From Coraliomargarita sinensis (lineage in GTDB: Bacteria > Verrucomicrobiota > Verrucomicrobiia > Opitutales > Coraliomargaritaceae): 64,000 nt of DNA. The position numbers and the translations under genes were made by a program. A model generated the notes under the pieces. It saw nothing but the letters and a program-made list of their open reading frames with translations. It did not search any database and had not been told where the DNA came from. This document shows, one piece after another, positions 27,044-36,359 of the stretch (the stretch's first letter is position 1; the number at the start of each line of letters is the position of its first letter). Location: assembly GCF_003185655.1 (NCBI RefSeq), contig NZ_QHJQ01000001.1, positions 248,001-312,000 on the forward strand. The letters run 5' to 3'.

Positions 27044-29587
27044 ATGGAAGGAGATCCCTGGAAAAAGAAAAGGCGCCGCAGTAAACAAAAGCGTCACCGC
27101 TCACATTCGCCCGGTGGCCGGAAGGGCCAGGCAAACATATCCGGTGAATACGCCAAAAGGCACAGCCGCAAAGATGTCGCGCCCACTTCCTCATTCGCAT
27201 CGATTCAACCGTCGAGCGCACCAATAACGGTCGAGGTAAAGAAAGAACCACCTCCGGTTTGGCTTGGGTACCTGTTGGGTCTGGCCGGTGTGACGTTACT
27301 GATTTTGCTTGGAGGCGGGCACAACGTTTATGCCCTGGCGCTTTCGCTTCTTTTGCCGGGGGTAGCGCTGTTAGCTCATCCGCCCCAGCAGAGCCCGGGG
27401 CTATGGCTGGACCGTGCGGCGATTGCATTTCTCGCCTTTCTGCTGTTGGCTTTTGTCCCTTCGTTCTACTGGCCGGAGGCTGAGTGGCGAAGTGCTGCCC
27501 GGGATATTTTCCAGATCGAACTTCCCGCAAGTCTATCCGTTCAACCGTGGGGTAGCTTTGAAGCATGGGTCTCTGCTCTGGCAGGGTTTGCCTGGTTTTA
27601 TGCAGCGAGTTCATGGAAGATCAATCATCAGGGCAGGCGGTCCTTTTATCTCGTGCTCTCTCTGGTGTTGGGCTTGCTGTCACTCGTCGTGCTATGGGGC
27701 AACATGTCCGGGGCAAAATATCCCAGTGCAGAGGACTCCACCGTTTTCAGCTTTTTCCCGAACCGTAACCAGACAGCCAATTTTCTAGCGGTCGGCGGTG
27801 TGGTGGCGTTCGGTTATGCCATGTGCGCCTTACGCTCCCGGAGGTTAACGCCGATTCTGGGTGTTATTGTTTCGGGACTTTGTTTCCTTGCGCTTGTATG
27901 GGGCATCTCACGTGCGGGTGTCCTGCTCTTTTTTACCGGGATAGTACTTGGGTACGTGCTGCAACTGGCCTGTGGGCGCATCCCCAGGGGAATCAAGCTC
28001 GGCTTCCCTCTTTTCCTGTTGGCGTTCAGTGTGTTTATTGTGAGCAACTCCCGGACCACGGAGCGGATTGTCGATTTCGCTGCATCTGCGGAAGGCTGGT
28101 CTGAAGAGTTCCGGGTACTGATGGCTAAAGATACCTGGGCCATGATTAAGAGTGCCCCGCTAGCCGGGCATGGGCTCGGGAGCTTCCCGGCAGTATTCCC
28201 CCAGTACCGGGAGCTCTCCGCGAACCATCAGCGTGCGGTGCATCCGGAGAGTGATGTGCTTTGGCTGACCGCGGAAACGGGGCTTCTTGGTTCGGCTCTT
28301 TTTCTCGGTTTCCTTGTCGCTTACCTGATTCGATGCCGAGGGCTGAGCCACGGGCCGAGTGGTGGCTACCGAATTGTTGCGATGGCTGCACTATTCGTTT
28401 TCTTGCTCCACTCTTTTGTCGATGTTTCCGGGCACCGCCCCGGCACCGTTTATTTTGCGATTCTAATCGCCGCCCTGGCATTGCCGCATGACAAAGCCCA
28501 GCTGCGGGCTTATCGCCCCCTGTTCTGGCGTGCCTGCGGTGCTTTCCTCGTCCTCGTCGGGTTGATGTGGGGACTGGGAGGCGTCACCGGGCTTCCATTG
28601 CATTCTTCAATCGCGGTGGAGCGCAAGGAATCCAGAATAGAGGAAAGCATCGAACTGGGCGACTACACAAACGGGTTGGACCATGTCGATAAGTGGATCG
28701 GGCAACGCCCACTCGATTGGCGTGCATATTTTCAGCGTGCCACACTGACTCTCTCCGAATCCGGTGCGCGTGCGCGTGCCGCTGCTGATTTTCGGCGCGC
28801 CCGATTTGTCGAACCAAATATTGGAGTGGTCGCGCTGGAGGAAGGCTATGCCTGGCTTGACTACGACCCAGAGCGAACGATTGCGGCCTGGCGTGAACTC
28901 TTTTCCCGGGAATTTGAAAACAGGGATTCCGTCTTCCGGCGTATTTTAAATACAGCCGAACGGAATCAGAAGCTTCTGGACGGGTTGGCCCGATTGTCGG
29001 ACCTGTATCCTGAGTTTCGGGTTTATTTTCTCAACTTCCAGTCCGGGGACTTCCTGATGCAAGAACTGGCGCGTGATTTGAAAAATGATCCACGTCTATC
29101 ACTGTATACGAGGGAACAACGCACCTCGATTCTTAAAAACTGGATACGACGGGGTGATCGTGAAGCGGCGAAGGAATTCCTCCAGGAAAATGCATCGGGC
29201 TTGAACCAATCGTGGTGGCTTTGGTCATTGCTGCACAAAGAGCAGGCAAAATTCGAATCTGCCGTGCAGTACATCCGCGGAGCACTCAATCCGCCCGAGT
29301 TACCTGAAGTTAAAGTAAAAGGCGTTCCCCTTGAGCGCCTGAAACGGGAGTTTTCCGTCGTTCCGGGTGATGTGATGAAGGGGACGGCCTTGCTTCACGT
29401 GTATATCGCTGAAGGTAATTTTCAGAAGGTTAGAGAGGTGGCCCAGACAATGATTTCCGCCCAAAGAGAGGTACCATTATATGTGCTTTATTGGCATGCC
29501 GAGAGCTACTTCCATCTGGAAGATTATATTGAGACCTGGTACGCCTATGAGCGTTACCTCAAGAAGCTCTGGGACGAGGATGAGTGA
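27044..29587 (+). CDS. O-antigen ligase/polymerase-like membrane protein with TPR tail
   Basis: 847 residues. Seen: a strongly basic N-terminus (residues 5-18 are mostly Lys and Arg), about ten to twelve membrane helices (80-510), the Wzy_C signature around 300-430 (VLLFFTGIVLGY, then APLAGHGLGSFPAVFPQYRE, then HPESDVLWLTAETGLLGS), and a C-terminal soluble part (about 535-847) of helical repeats with TPR character. Probably polymerises or transfers the polysaccharide moved by the upstream genes. ATG at 27044 chosen; a TTG at 27026 is possible. Last gene of the operon; convergent with the next gene. Confidence 0.82.
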   Translation: MEGDPWKKKRRRSKQKRHRSHSPGGRKGQANISGEYAKRHSRKDVAPTSSFASIQPSSAPITVEVKKEPPPVWLGYLLGLAGVTLLILLGGGHNVYALALSLLLPGVALLAHPPQQSPGLWLDRAAIAFLAFLLLAFVPSFYWPEAEWRSAARDIFQIELPASLSVQPWGSFEAWVSALAGFAWFYAASSWKINHQGRRSFYLVLSLVLGLLSLVVLWGNMSGAKYPSAEDSTVFSFFPNRNQTANFLAVGGVVAFGYAMCALRSRRLTPILGVIVSGLCFLALVWGISRAGVLLFFTGIVLGYVLQLACGRIPRGIKLGFPLFLLAFSVFIVSNSRTTERIVDFAASAEGWSEEFRVLMAKDTWAMIKSAPLAGHGLGSFPAVFPQYRELSANHQRAVHPESDVLWLTAETGLLGSALFLGFLVAYLIRCRGLSHGPSGGYRIVAMAALFVFLLHSFVDVSGHRPGTVYFAILIAALALPHDKAQLRAYRPLFWRACGAFLVLVGLMWGLGGVTGLPLHSSIAVERKESRIEESIELGDYTNGLDHVDKWIGQRPLDWRAYFQRATLTLSESGARARAAADFRRARFVEPNIGVVALEEGYAWLDYDPERTIAAWRELFSREFENRDSVFRRILNTAERNQKLLDGLARLSDLYPEFRVYFLNFQSGDFLMQELARDLKNDPRLSLYTREQRTSILKNWIRRGDREAAKEFLQENASGLNQSWWLWSLLHKEQAKFESAVQYIRGALNPPELPEVKVKGVPLERLKREFSVVPGDVMKGTALLHVYIAEGNFQKVREVAQTMISAQREVPLYVLYWHAESYFHLEDYIETWYAYERYLKKLWDEDE

Positions 29588-29648
29588 TGGAGCCGTTGAC
29601 CCGGGTGTATCGAACGCCCCAAGCCAACGGCCAGTTTATCAAGTACTC

Positions 29649-30752
29649 CTAAAAAGACTTCTGCCAACCTATGGTGATGATCGAGTCGGTCTCGAGCTGG
29701 TGACCGTTCAACTCCTGCCATAAGGGAAGGCGCAAGTCGGCCGAGACCCGGTGCCCTTTGATCCGGCCCGAGGGGCCCAGTAGGTTAAAGCCGAAGGTCA
29801 CATCGACACGTTCGCCGCCGTAGTTGTCCTTAAAGGCGGTGGTCACGGATCGACCGTTCGGCCCCACGAGCCCGATGTCGTCCTGGCTTCCGTTCAGCTT
29901 ACCGGTGTATTTGTAGCTAAGCCCTGAGTTTACGGCCAGCCAGTCCGTGAGGTTGTAACCGGTCCAGCCGAGGAGTTCGAAGACATGGCCCGAGCGGTAG
30001 TCGTTGTCGTTTTCACTCTCAAGACGAAGCGTGCCGTTGGCCTGCGCGCCCCAGGACCAGTCCTCAAACTGCTGGACGTAAGTGAGCGAAGGCAGCAGGT
30101 CGTAAGTGCCGGAGCCGAGCTGCATCGAGGCGGGGAGTTGGTTCGAATTGAATGTCGGCGGCATGCCGGGCCTAGGGGTGTTGTCTTTTTCGTCGATAGA
30201 TCCCGTGGGCAGGCTTACGCCAAGGCCGAAATGAGCCTTGCGGTTGCCTTCCAGGTAAAAGCGATAAAGCGCGCTCAGCTTGATGTCGCCCCAGCCAGAG
30301 CTCTCGGTGGTGAAGTCATCACCGCCGACGACGTTTAACAGCATCCCGGGGGCCGCCGGGTTGATACGATGGTGCATCACGGTTTCGAGGTAGTTCGCCA
30401 TCAGCATAACGGTTAACTGTTCCGTGGGCGCGTACATCAGTCCAAACATATGCATGTCCATCGACATTTCCGTGGGCGTTACGGTGTAGCCATCGTCAGC
30501 AGCGAAGACGTCTGTGGACGAGGCCCGAGTGGAGCCGTTGCGCATGCCGTCCATATCCATATGCATGTAGCGGTAGGAGAGCATCCAACCTCCTTTGGCG
30601 TGAGTATGGTCACCCATTACGGAAATGGGGGCGTGCCCGTCGGGACGGCTGATACTGTTGAGGTCGGCGGCGCAGCACGGGAAGAGTGGCGCCGGTGTTT
30701 CCGCCATGCAGGCGGCAGTGATAAAAGATAATAAGGCGATTTTAAATTTCAT
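29649..30752 (-). CDS. Outer-membrane transporter-like barrel, Met/His-rich
   Basis: 367 residues. Seen: signal peptide (1-17), then a Cys pair (PCCAAD), then Met/His-rich stretches: GDHTHAKGGWMLSYRYMHMD, MDGMRNGS and MSMDMHMFGLMYAP. The rest has barrel strands and ends ITIGWQKSF with a terminal Phe. The pattern fits the family annotated as transporter or PF13557-like barrels, often found near copper or heavy-metal efflux genes. A role in copper handling is inferred only from the Met/His motifs. Preceded on the same strand by a small Cys-containing membrane protein. Confidence 0.65.
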   Translation of the reverse strand: MKFKIALLSFITAACMAETPAPLFPCCAADLNSISRPDGHAPISVMGDHTHAKGGWMLSYRYMHMDMDGMRNGSTRASSTDVFAADDGYTVTPTEMSMDMHMFGLMYAPTEQLTVMLMANYLETVMHHRINPAAPGMLLNVVGGDDFTTESSGWGDIKLSALYRFYLEGNRKAHFGLGVSLPTGSIDEKDNTPRPGMPPTFNSNQLPASMQLGSGTYDLLPSLTYVQQFEDWSWGAQANGTLRLESENDNDYRSGHVFELLGWTGYNLTDWLAVNSGLSYKYTGKLNGSQDDIGLVGPNGRSVTTAFKDNYGGERVDVTFGFNLLGPSGRIKGHRVSADLRLPLWQELNGHQLETDSIITIGWQKSF

Positions 30753-30818
30753 AGTTGTCGTGTGTACACGCGCAGCAACCGACCGCGGGCGGCGCGATAA
30801 ATGGGAAGTTTAAAGACA

Positions 30819-30835
30819 CCGCCTCACGGAGGCGG
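30819..30835 (-). terminator. Possible weak terminator
   Basis: CCGCCTCCGTGAGGCGG on the minus strand, a six-base stem followed by TGTCTTTA. The T run is short, so termination is uncertain; it lies just after the small membrane protein gene. Confidence 0.35.
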
Positions 30836-30846
30836 ACTGGGGCCGA

Positions 30847-31332
30847 CTAGGCCCGGCTTCGTGGCGGGGGTGTCGGCACGGGTTCGTTGAAGGAGTCGTA
30901 TCGCCCGGACTCGATAATTGTATCCAATATACCACTACGAGGTTCGGGTACGCAAATCTCCCGTGAAAGTCCGAGCATCAGTTTCAGGCTCTGGTCGGTT
31001 TTGCTGCGTATGGGCGTTGAACCGCTATCTTTTTCTTCTTCGACGGCATCGATCAGGCGGCACATATGACAAGGCCGTTGGTCGCTGAAAGTCTCCTCGA
31101 TGGCTTTCTCCAAAGACCCGTCCTGGGCATAACTGGCCACCATCCATGTCCAAGCCCCGAGCTGCAGAAGCGCAAGCGGGCCGACCGCCAGCCAGAGGCA
31201 GACGGCAAACAGGAGGGATTTTGCAAAACAATTAAGCAATGCAGTGGAGCTACTGGGTCCACGGAAGAAGACAAGCCAAAGCGGTCTTAGTCTTCCTCGA
31301 GCCAAAGCAGTTCGTAGGGGCCCAATGAACAT
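30847..31332 (-). CDS. Small membrane-anchored protein with PCxMC motif
   Basis: Up to 161 residues. Seen: one hydrophobic segment (about 41-66, LFAVCLWLAVGPLALLQLGA) and then a conserved-looking stretch SLEKAIEETFSDQRPCHMCRLIDAVEEE with a C-x-x-C pair near 88-91, and a proline-rich tail. Small proteins with this F-x-x-x-x-P-C-x-x-C pattern occur in Verrucomicrobiota next to Met/His-rich barrels like the one downstream, which suggests metal binding or delivery (inference). The start is uncertain: ATG at 31332 would overlap the amylosucrase gene by 46 bases; a TTG at about residue 34 (near 31233) is an alternative. Confidence 0.55.
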   Translation of the reverse strand: MFIGPLRTALARGRLRPLWLVFFRGPSSSTALLNCFAKSLLFAVCLWLAVGPLALLQLGAWTWMVASYAQDGSLEKAIEETFSDQRPCHMCRLIDAVEEEKDSGSTPIRSKTDQSLKLMLGLSREICVPEPRSGILDTIIESGRYDSFNEPVPTPPPRSRA

Positions 31333-33245
31333 TCGTTCTTCGTCGAGACCGTCTGCTGGGAGAAGACGTCTTTCAGGAAGTGGGCGATCCCTTCCTGCCT
31401 GAGAAAACTCAGGTCAACTGATCTCGGCTTTTCCGAAAAGTTGGCAATGACAATCAGATTACTCGCATCGTGCCAGCGCAGGTAAGCGAGCACATGCTCA
31501 TCATCGACGGGCAGGAGTTGAAACTGGTTGCCGACCAATGCCGGGAGGGCTTTACGCATTTCCAGAATCTCTTTAAGCGAACGAAAAAGGCGTCCGGGAG
31601 TCGATTTTTTACCGCGATGCTTTTTGGGGATGTTCCAGTCCATGGCCGGGCGGTGCACCCAGCGGCTATCTTCGGCCTTCTCCGGGTCCTCCAAATAATC
31701 GTAGTCATTCAGCAGGCCCCATTCCTCGCCGAGGAAAATCAGAGGGATTCCGCCGATGCTGGCGAGTACGCCCTGCAGCATCCGAATTCTGCGCAGCGCC
31801 ATTTCGCGCAGCTCTTTGTCGTCTTGCTCGGCGGCTTCCTCCAGTCCGGCCAGAGAGGCCATGGTCCCGGAGACGCGCATGTCCCCGGTATCGGTATTGT
31901 GCTGGAAGGGCACGCCCCGGGCAAAGGAGCCTTCAAATGCGCCGGTGTAAAAGTCGTTCAGGAATTTCCGGTGGCCGTCCGGATTGATCCCGACGGCCCA
32001 AGCATCGCCATTGTCAAAGGACCAGCCGATGTCGTCGTGCCCGCGCAGGTAGTTGACCCATGAGGTGCCGCGCGGTAATTGGTGGCGGTGGCTGAGTGAC
32101 TGCTTCAAAAGCTTGGTCTGGCGAGTGGCGATACTTTCCCAGAGGAGGGCCATGAGTGTCGGGTTGTAGGAGATCTGGCATTCCTGGCGGTGGATGTATT
32201 TGGCCACCTCGTCGGGGTGGACGATCGCTTCTGACTTGAAGGCAAGCCCCGGCGCCGCGATCCGGCAGACGCTGTTGAAGGCCTGGATCAGGGTGTGGGC
32301 CTGCGGGAGGTTTTCGCAGTTGGTGCCCATTTGCTTCCAGATGAAAGCGACCGCATCGAGCCGGAGAATTTCGACGCCGGTGTTGGCCAGGAAGAGCATT
32401 TCGGCGGACATGGCTCGGAACACCTCGGGATTGGCATATTTCAGGTCCCACTGGAAGCTGTTGAAGGTGGTCCAGACCCAGCGCTGCAATTCTTCGTGCC
32501 AGGTGAAGTTGCCCCGTCGCACGGTGGGAAAGATCTCACGCAGATGCTGCTCGTATTGATCGGGGATCGTTCGGTCCGGGTAGGTGTGATAGTAATCGAG
32601 GTGTTCCCGGTCCCCTTCACGTGCTTGTATGGCCCACTCGTGATCATCGGACGTATGGTTGAATACGAAGTCGAGGACCAGGGAAATACCCGCCGCCCGA
32701 AAATCGGCAGCGAGGAGTTGTAAATCCTCCAGCGTGCCCAGCTTCGGATCGACCGCACGATAGTCACTGATGGCGTAACCACCATCGCTGTTACCGGCCC
32801 GGGAAGCATACAGTGGCATCAGATGCACATAGCTGAGCCCCAATTCCTGAAAGTAGGGGATCTTCTCCCGGAGCCTGGGTAGGTCACCACTGAACAGGTC
32901 GACGTAAAGCGAACCGCCTGCCATGTTGTTGGAGAGATACCAGCCGGGGTCGTTTTCACGACGGATATCGAGGTCGTATAGATCGTCCGGGCGATTCAAC
33001 CAACAGTCGATGGCGGTTAGGAGAATGTTCTCCAGATAGAAAAAGAAATCGTAATGATTGCCATAGAGCTGGTGCAGGAGCATGAAGAGCCGCTCCCAGT
33101 GTTCGGCCAGCCGCGCGTCGATGACTTCGACGCGTTCTTCAAAGCTGAAACGGCTGCTCTCGGAGCGCTCAATCCGGTCGAGTATTTTCGGGCGGATGCG
33201 CCTGAGTGACCGTTCCGCCTCGTAGGCGAAATCGATCTCAGGCAT
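31287..33245 (-). CDS. ams: Amylosucrase (GH13)
   Basis: 652 residues, the length of characterised amylosucrases. Uses sucrose to build an alpha-1,4-glucan, releasing fructose; can also hydrolyse sucrose. Seen: N-terminal helical domain, SYVHLMPLYASRAGNSDGGY, LVLDFVFNHTSDDHEWA, nucleophile D297 (ILRLDAVAFIWK), acid/base E339 (FKSEAIVHP) and RGHDDIGW. Positions run about 11 behind the Neisseria enzyme (D286, E328), as expected. The ATG at 33245 overlaps the stop of the sucrose-phosphate synthase gene by eight bases (ATGCCTGA), so the two are translated together. Confidence 0.92.
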   Translation of the reverse strand: MPEIDFAYEAERSLRRIRPKILDRIERSESSRFSFEERVEVIDARLAEHWERLFMLLHQLYGNHYDFFFYLENILLTAIDCWLNRPDDLYDLDIRRENDPGWYLSNNMAGGSLYVDLFSGDLPRLREKIPYFQELGLSYVHLMPLYASRAGNSDGGYAISDYRAVDPKLGTLEDLQLLAADFRAAGISLVLDFVFNHTSDDHEWAIQAREGDREHLDYYHTYPDRTIPDQYEQHLREIFPTVRRGNFTWHEELQRWVWTTFNSFQWDLKYANPEVFRAMSAEMLFLANTGVEILRLDAVAFIWKQMGTNCENLPQAHTLIQAFNSVCRIAAPGLAFKSEAIVHPDEVAKYIHRQECQISYNPTLMALLWESIATRQTKLLKQSLSHRHQLPRGTSWVNYLRGHDDIGWSFDNGDAWAVGINPDGHRKFLNDFYTGAFEGSFARGVPFQHNTDTGDMRVSGTMASLAGLEEAAEQDDKELREMALRRIRMLQGVLASIGGIPLIFLGEEWGLLNDYDYLEDPEKAEDSRWVHRPAMDWNIPKKHRGKKSTPGRLFRSLKEILEMRKALPALVGNQFQLLPVDDEHVLAYLRWHDASNLIVIANFSEKPRSVDLSFLRQEGIAHFLKDVFSQQTVSTKNECSLGPYELLWLEED

Positions 33246-35409
33246 CGGTGGCGGGCGGCTTGTCGTTCGGGATGGTGATCTTGTCGAGAAAGTTGTAGTA
33301 GCGAACTCCCTCGATGATGCCCGCCGCATGGCCGGCTTCGGCAAAGTAAACACGTGGGTAGCGACGCAACTTTTCCAGTTCTTCACTGTAGTTGCCGACA
33401 ACGACCCCCAGCGTGTTGCCCGCGAGCATGCCCTCGTCGTTGCCGGAGTCGCCCGCGACGAGAATGTTCTCCAGCGGGAAGCCCCACTTGTAGGCCATCT
33501 GACGGATGCTCAAGCCACTTCCTGCACGGGAAGGGATGATATCAAGAAACATCCCGAGCGAGACGATCACTTTGACGCGCAGTCCCGCCTCGCGGAGGTG
33601 GCGCTTGATGGCGGGCAGCTTCGGCGCGACACTGAAGTCGGCCCGGTAGCTGATCTTGTACTCCGATTGTTCGTGCTCCTCCTGCGGGTAAAGCCCCTCG
33701 ATCAAATCGAGCACCTCATGCACACGATCCGGTTCCCAGCGGAAGTCGATGTGCTTCTGCCAGCGGCGGTCCAGGGTGAAGTTCTTACCGTAATAAATTT
33801 CCGTGCCAACCGCGCAGATGAGCACCTCCGGTTGAGGCATGCCGTAGTCCTTCATCAACTGCATGACATCGTCGAAGCGGCGGCCGGTCGCGATGCCGAA
33901 GCCGATATTGTCTTCCGCATCGGTGATGAGTTGGAAGAACTCGTGCATGGCGTCGTCGTTACCCGTCAGGGTGTTGTCGATATCGGCGATGATGAGGCGG
34001 TCGATATTCTTCAGTCGGCGCGGCGTCCGCTTGGAGGGCAAGCCTACTGGAGGCTCGGATTGTTTGAGAATCTCCTCAACATCCCGCATGTAGCGATCAC
34101 AGTGCCGTTCCCAGGAGTAGTGCTTGTGCACGTTTTCCACACCGGCCTCCGACCACTCTTCCCACTGACCCGGTTCGATCAGGGTATGGAGGAGCGCCTT
34201 TTCGATGGCTTTCGGATCGAAGGGATCGACCAGCATGCCGTTCTTACAGTTGGCAATGATATCGCTGGGGCCGCCGTCGTTGGTCGCGACGATGGGGGCG
34301 CCGCTGGCGGCCGCTTCCAGCAGGGTCAGGCCGAATGGCTCGGTCATGGCCGCGTTGATAAAGACCCCGCGCGAGCGGGTCACGGCCCGGTAGAGCGCTG
34401 GCACATCCTCGGATTTGTGCCGCTTGGGATAAGCGACCTTGCCGTAGAGGTCGTAGACGTCGATCAGGGTCAGTACGTTCTGCAGGACGTTGCGCTGCCC
34501 CGGAGGCATGTCCCGCAAGTCGTCCCGGCTCCCCATGATCAGGACGAGGTTGGCCTCACGCTGCAGGCGTGGCGACTCGCCGTAGGCGCGTACCAGCATC
34601 TCCAAATTCTTGCGTTCGTCCGGTCGCGCCATGGCTGCGATCATCGGCTTCTCGGGTTCGTGCAAAAAGCTCTTGATCGAGACTTCCAGGTCGGTCTCTT
34701 TATCGCCCTTTCTCGGTGTGTGGAACGAACTGAGGTCGACCCCCGGCGGAATCACTTCCATGCGCTCCGGGACGTAGTGTTCGTAGTGTTCGTATTGCTC
34801 ACGTACTTCCTGGTGGGTGCTGGTGCAGATTAAGGAGCAGCTTTCGAGAGCAAACTCCTCGCCCTCGATTCGCGCCGAGATGTTATAGTTGGACTCAATC
34901 TTATCTTCGCTGACGCCGGACTCGATCAGCCGCTCCCGTTTGATCCGGCCCAGCGAATGCCCCGTAAAGACAAACGGCACCCCCAGGAGTCTGGCAAGCT
35001 GGCCGCCCCCGTAGCCGGCATCCGCGTAATGCCCGTGAATCACATCCGGCACCGTGTCGGTTCGGCGAAAATGATTCAGGCACTGGTCGACAAAAACCTC
35101 CATGTAGGGCCAGAGTTTTGTCTTGCTCAGATAACGCTTGGGACCGAACGGGATCCGTATAATGGAGACTTTGTCAGAAAGTGCTTCTTCCAGCACGGCG
35201 TAGTCTTCGGACACGCGCTCGTCGACGACCTGCCGTGTAATTAAATCAACCTGATGGATGTCGTCGCGCTCGCCAAGTGCCTTGGCCAGTTCCAGAACAT
35301 AACGGGTCTGTCCTCCAGTATCCTCGTCGCGGCCGAGTTCGAGATTTTTGCCACGGATCAATCCATGAAGACTGATGAGGGCGATACGGATTCCGTTATC
35401 TTTAGCCAT
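33238..35409 (-). CDS. sps: Sucrose-phosphate synthase with C-terminal HAD domain
   Basis: 723 residues. Makes sucrose-6-phosphate from UDP- (or ADP-) glucose and fructose-6-phosphate. Seen: GT-B domain with SLHGLIRG and DTGGQTRYVLELA (near 26-41), GHYADAGYGGGQLA (near 128-141), TGHSLGRIKRERL, and TEPFGLTLLEAAASGAPIVAT; then a HAD phosphatase-like domain (about 468-715) with IADIDNTLTGNDD near 473-485 and AGDSGNDEGML near 652-662. The HAD nucleophile and second Asp are kept, so the domain may be active. First gene of the sps-ams pair; divergent from the separate phosphatase gene over 97 bases. Confidence 0.92.
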   Translation of the reverse strand: MAKDNGIRIALISLHGLIRGKNLELGRDEDTGGQTRYVLELAKALGERDDIHQVDLITRQVVDERVSEDYAVLEEALSDKVSIIRIPFGPKRYLSKTKLWPYMEVFVDQCLNHFRRTDTVPDVIHGHYADAGYGGGQLARLLGVPFVFTGHSLGRIKRERLIESGVSEDKIESNYNISARIEGEEFALESCSLICTSTHQEVREQYEHYEHYVPERMEVIPPGVDLSSFHTPRKGDKETDLEVSIKSFLHEPEKPMIAAMARPDERKNLEMLVRAYGESPRLQREANLVLIMGSRDDLRDMPPGQRNVLQNVLTLIDVYDLYGKVAYPKRHKSEDVPALYRAVTRSRGVFINAAMTEPFGLTLLEAAASGAPIVATNDGGPSDIIANCKNGMLVDPFDPKAIEKALLHTLIEPGQWEEWSEAGVENVHKHYSWERHCDRYMRDVEEILKQSEPPVGLPSKRTPRRLKNIDRLIIADIDNTLTGNDDAMHEFFQLITDAEDNIGFGIATGRRFDDVMQLMKDYGMPQPEVLICAVGTEIYYGKNFTLDRRWQKHIDFRWEPDRVHEVLDLIEGLYPQEEHEQSEYKISYRADFSVAPKLPAIKRHLREAGLRVKVIVSLGMFLDIIPSRAGSGLSIRQMAYKWGFPLENILVAGDSGNDEGMLAGNTLGVVVGNYSEELEKLRRYPRVYFAEAGHAAGIIEGVRYYNFLDKITIPNDKPPATDA

Positions 35410-35506
35410 TGTATTTTTTGGTTAGGTTGTTTCTGGGAGAAAAAGACTTCAATTGCAGGCGTGAAGCTGTGTTTGACCTACCGCGATGAACGATTAAGGC
35501 AGGGTC

Positions 35507-36328
35507 ATGGAATATTTCAACCCTCAAGCAGGAATCGGGCCTAGTGTGCTGGCCAGCGATTTGGATGGCACCCTCATTCCCCTTGAGTGGGAGCAGGACA
35601 ATCGTGAGGCGCTCGAAGAATTGTCCAAAGTCTTTGAGCGTCCTGATCGGACCTTGGTCTTTGCCACGGGACGGCCCTTCGACTCGGTGATGGAAGCGAT
35701 CCGTGAGATCCCGCTTCCCGAACCAGATTGGATCGTCTGTGATGTCGGCAGCCGCATCATGCACCATAAGAACGGGGAATGGAAGGAGATGGCCGCCTAT
35801 GATAAACACCTGAATGAGATCACCGCGGGGGTCTCGCGCAAAGATGTGGAAGCAGCACTCGATGGTATCGAAGGGCTTTCCCTCCAGATCCCCGAGCACC
35901 AGACCGAAGTCAAGATCAGCTACGAATGTGAAGGTGCTCAGCTGGAAGTGACGCTGGAAGAAGTCGCGGCCCGGGTTCGCGACCTGCCCTATACCAGCAT
36001 GGGAAGTGTCGATCCTTTCCGGAATTGCGGCTTGATCGATGTCATGCCTGGGCGGGTAAGCAAAGCCTACGCGTTGATCTGGCTCACGACACACGCTGAC
36101 TTTATGCCCGACGATGTCATCTATGCCGGTGACTCCGGCAATGACCTCGCTGCCCTTGCTGCCGGCTTCCGCGCTATTGTTGTGGCCAATGCCAGTGAGG
36201 GTCTCGTCGGAAAAGTGTCCACCCTTCAGAAGGAGCGGGGTATCCCGAAAGAGCGCCTTTATGCGGCCAGGACTTCGGCCAGCAGTGGCGTGCTGGAAGG
36301 CTGCCGCCACTTCGGACTGTTGGGATAG
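35507..36328 (+). CDS. HAD-IIB phosphatase, probable sucrose-phosphate phosphatase
   Basis: 273 residues. Seen: DLDGTL with nucleophile D18 and D20, ATGRPFDSVMEAI (motif II zone), a cap domain with QTEVKISYE, and AGDSGNDLAALAAG near 206-219. The cap and motifs fit the sucrose-phosphatase group (S6PP, HAD-IIB), which releases sucrose from sucrose-6-phosphate. The place, divergent from sps and amylosucrase, supports that. A mannosyl-3-phosphoglycerate phosphatase-type activity cannot be excluded by sequence. Confidence 0.82.
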   Translation: MEYFNPQAGIGPSVLASDLDGTLIPLEWEQDNREALEELSKVFERPDRTLVFATGRPFDSVMEAIREIPLPEPDWIVCDVGSRIMHHKNGEWKEMAAYDKHLNEITAGVSRKDVEAALDGIEGLSLQIPEHQTEVKISYECEGAQLEVTLEEVAARVRDLPYTSMGSVDPFRNCGLIDVMPGRVSKAYALIWLTTHADFMPDDVIYAGDSGNDLAALAAGFRAIVVANASEGLVGKVSTLQKERGIPKERLYAARTSASSGVLEGCRHFGLLG

Positions 36329-36359
36329 GGGGAACGGCACTTGGTTGAGCTTTTCCCTC

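Noticed and set aside
33328..34833. 501-codon plus-strand open frame
   Set aside because: Antisense to sucrose-phosphate synthase, whose motifs are intact; no family pattern in the shadow.
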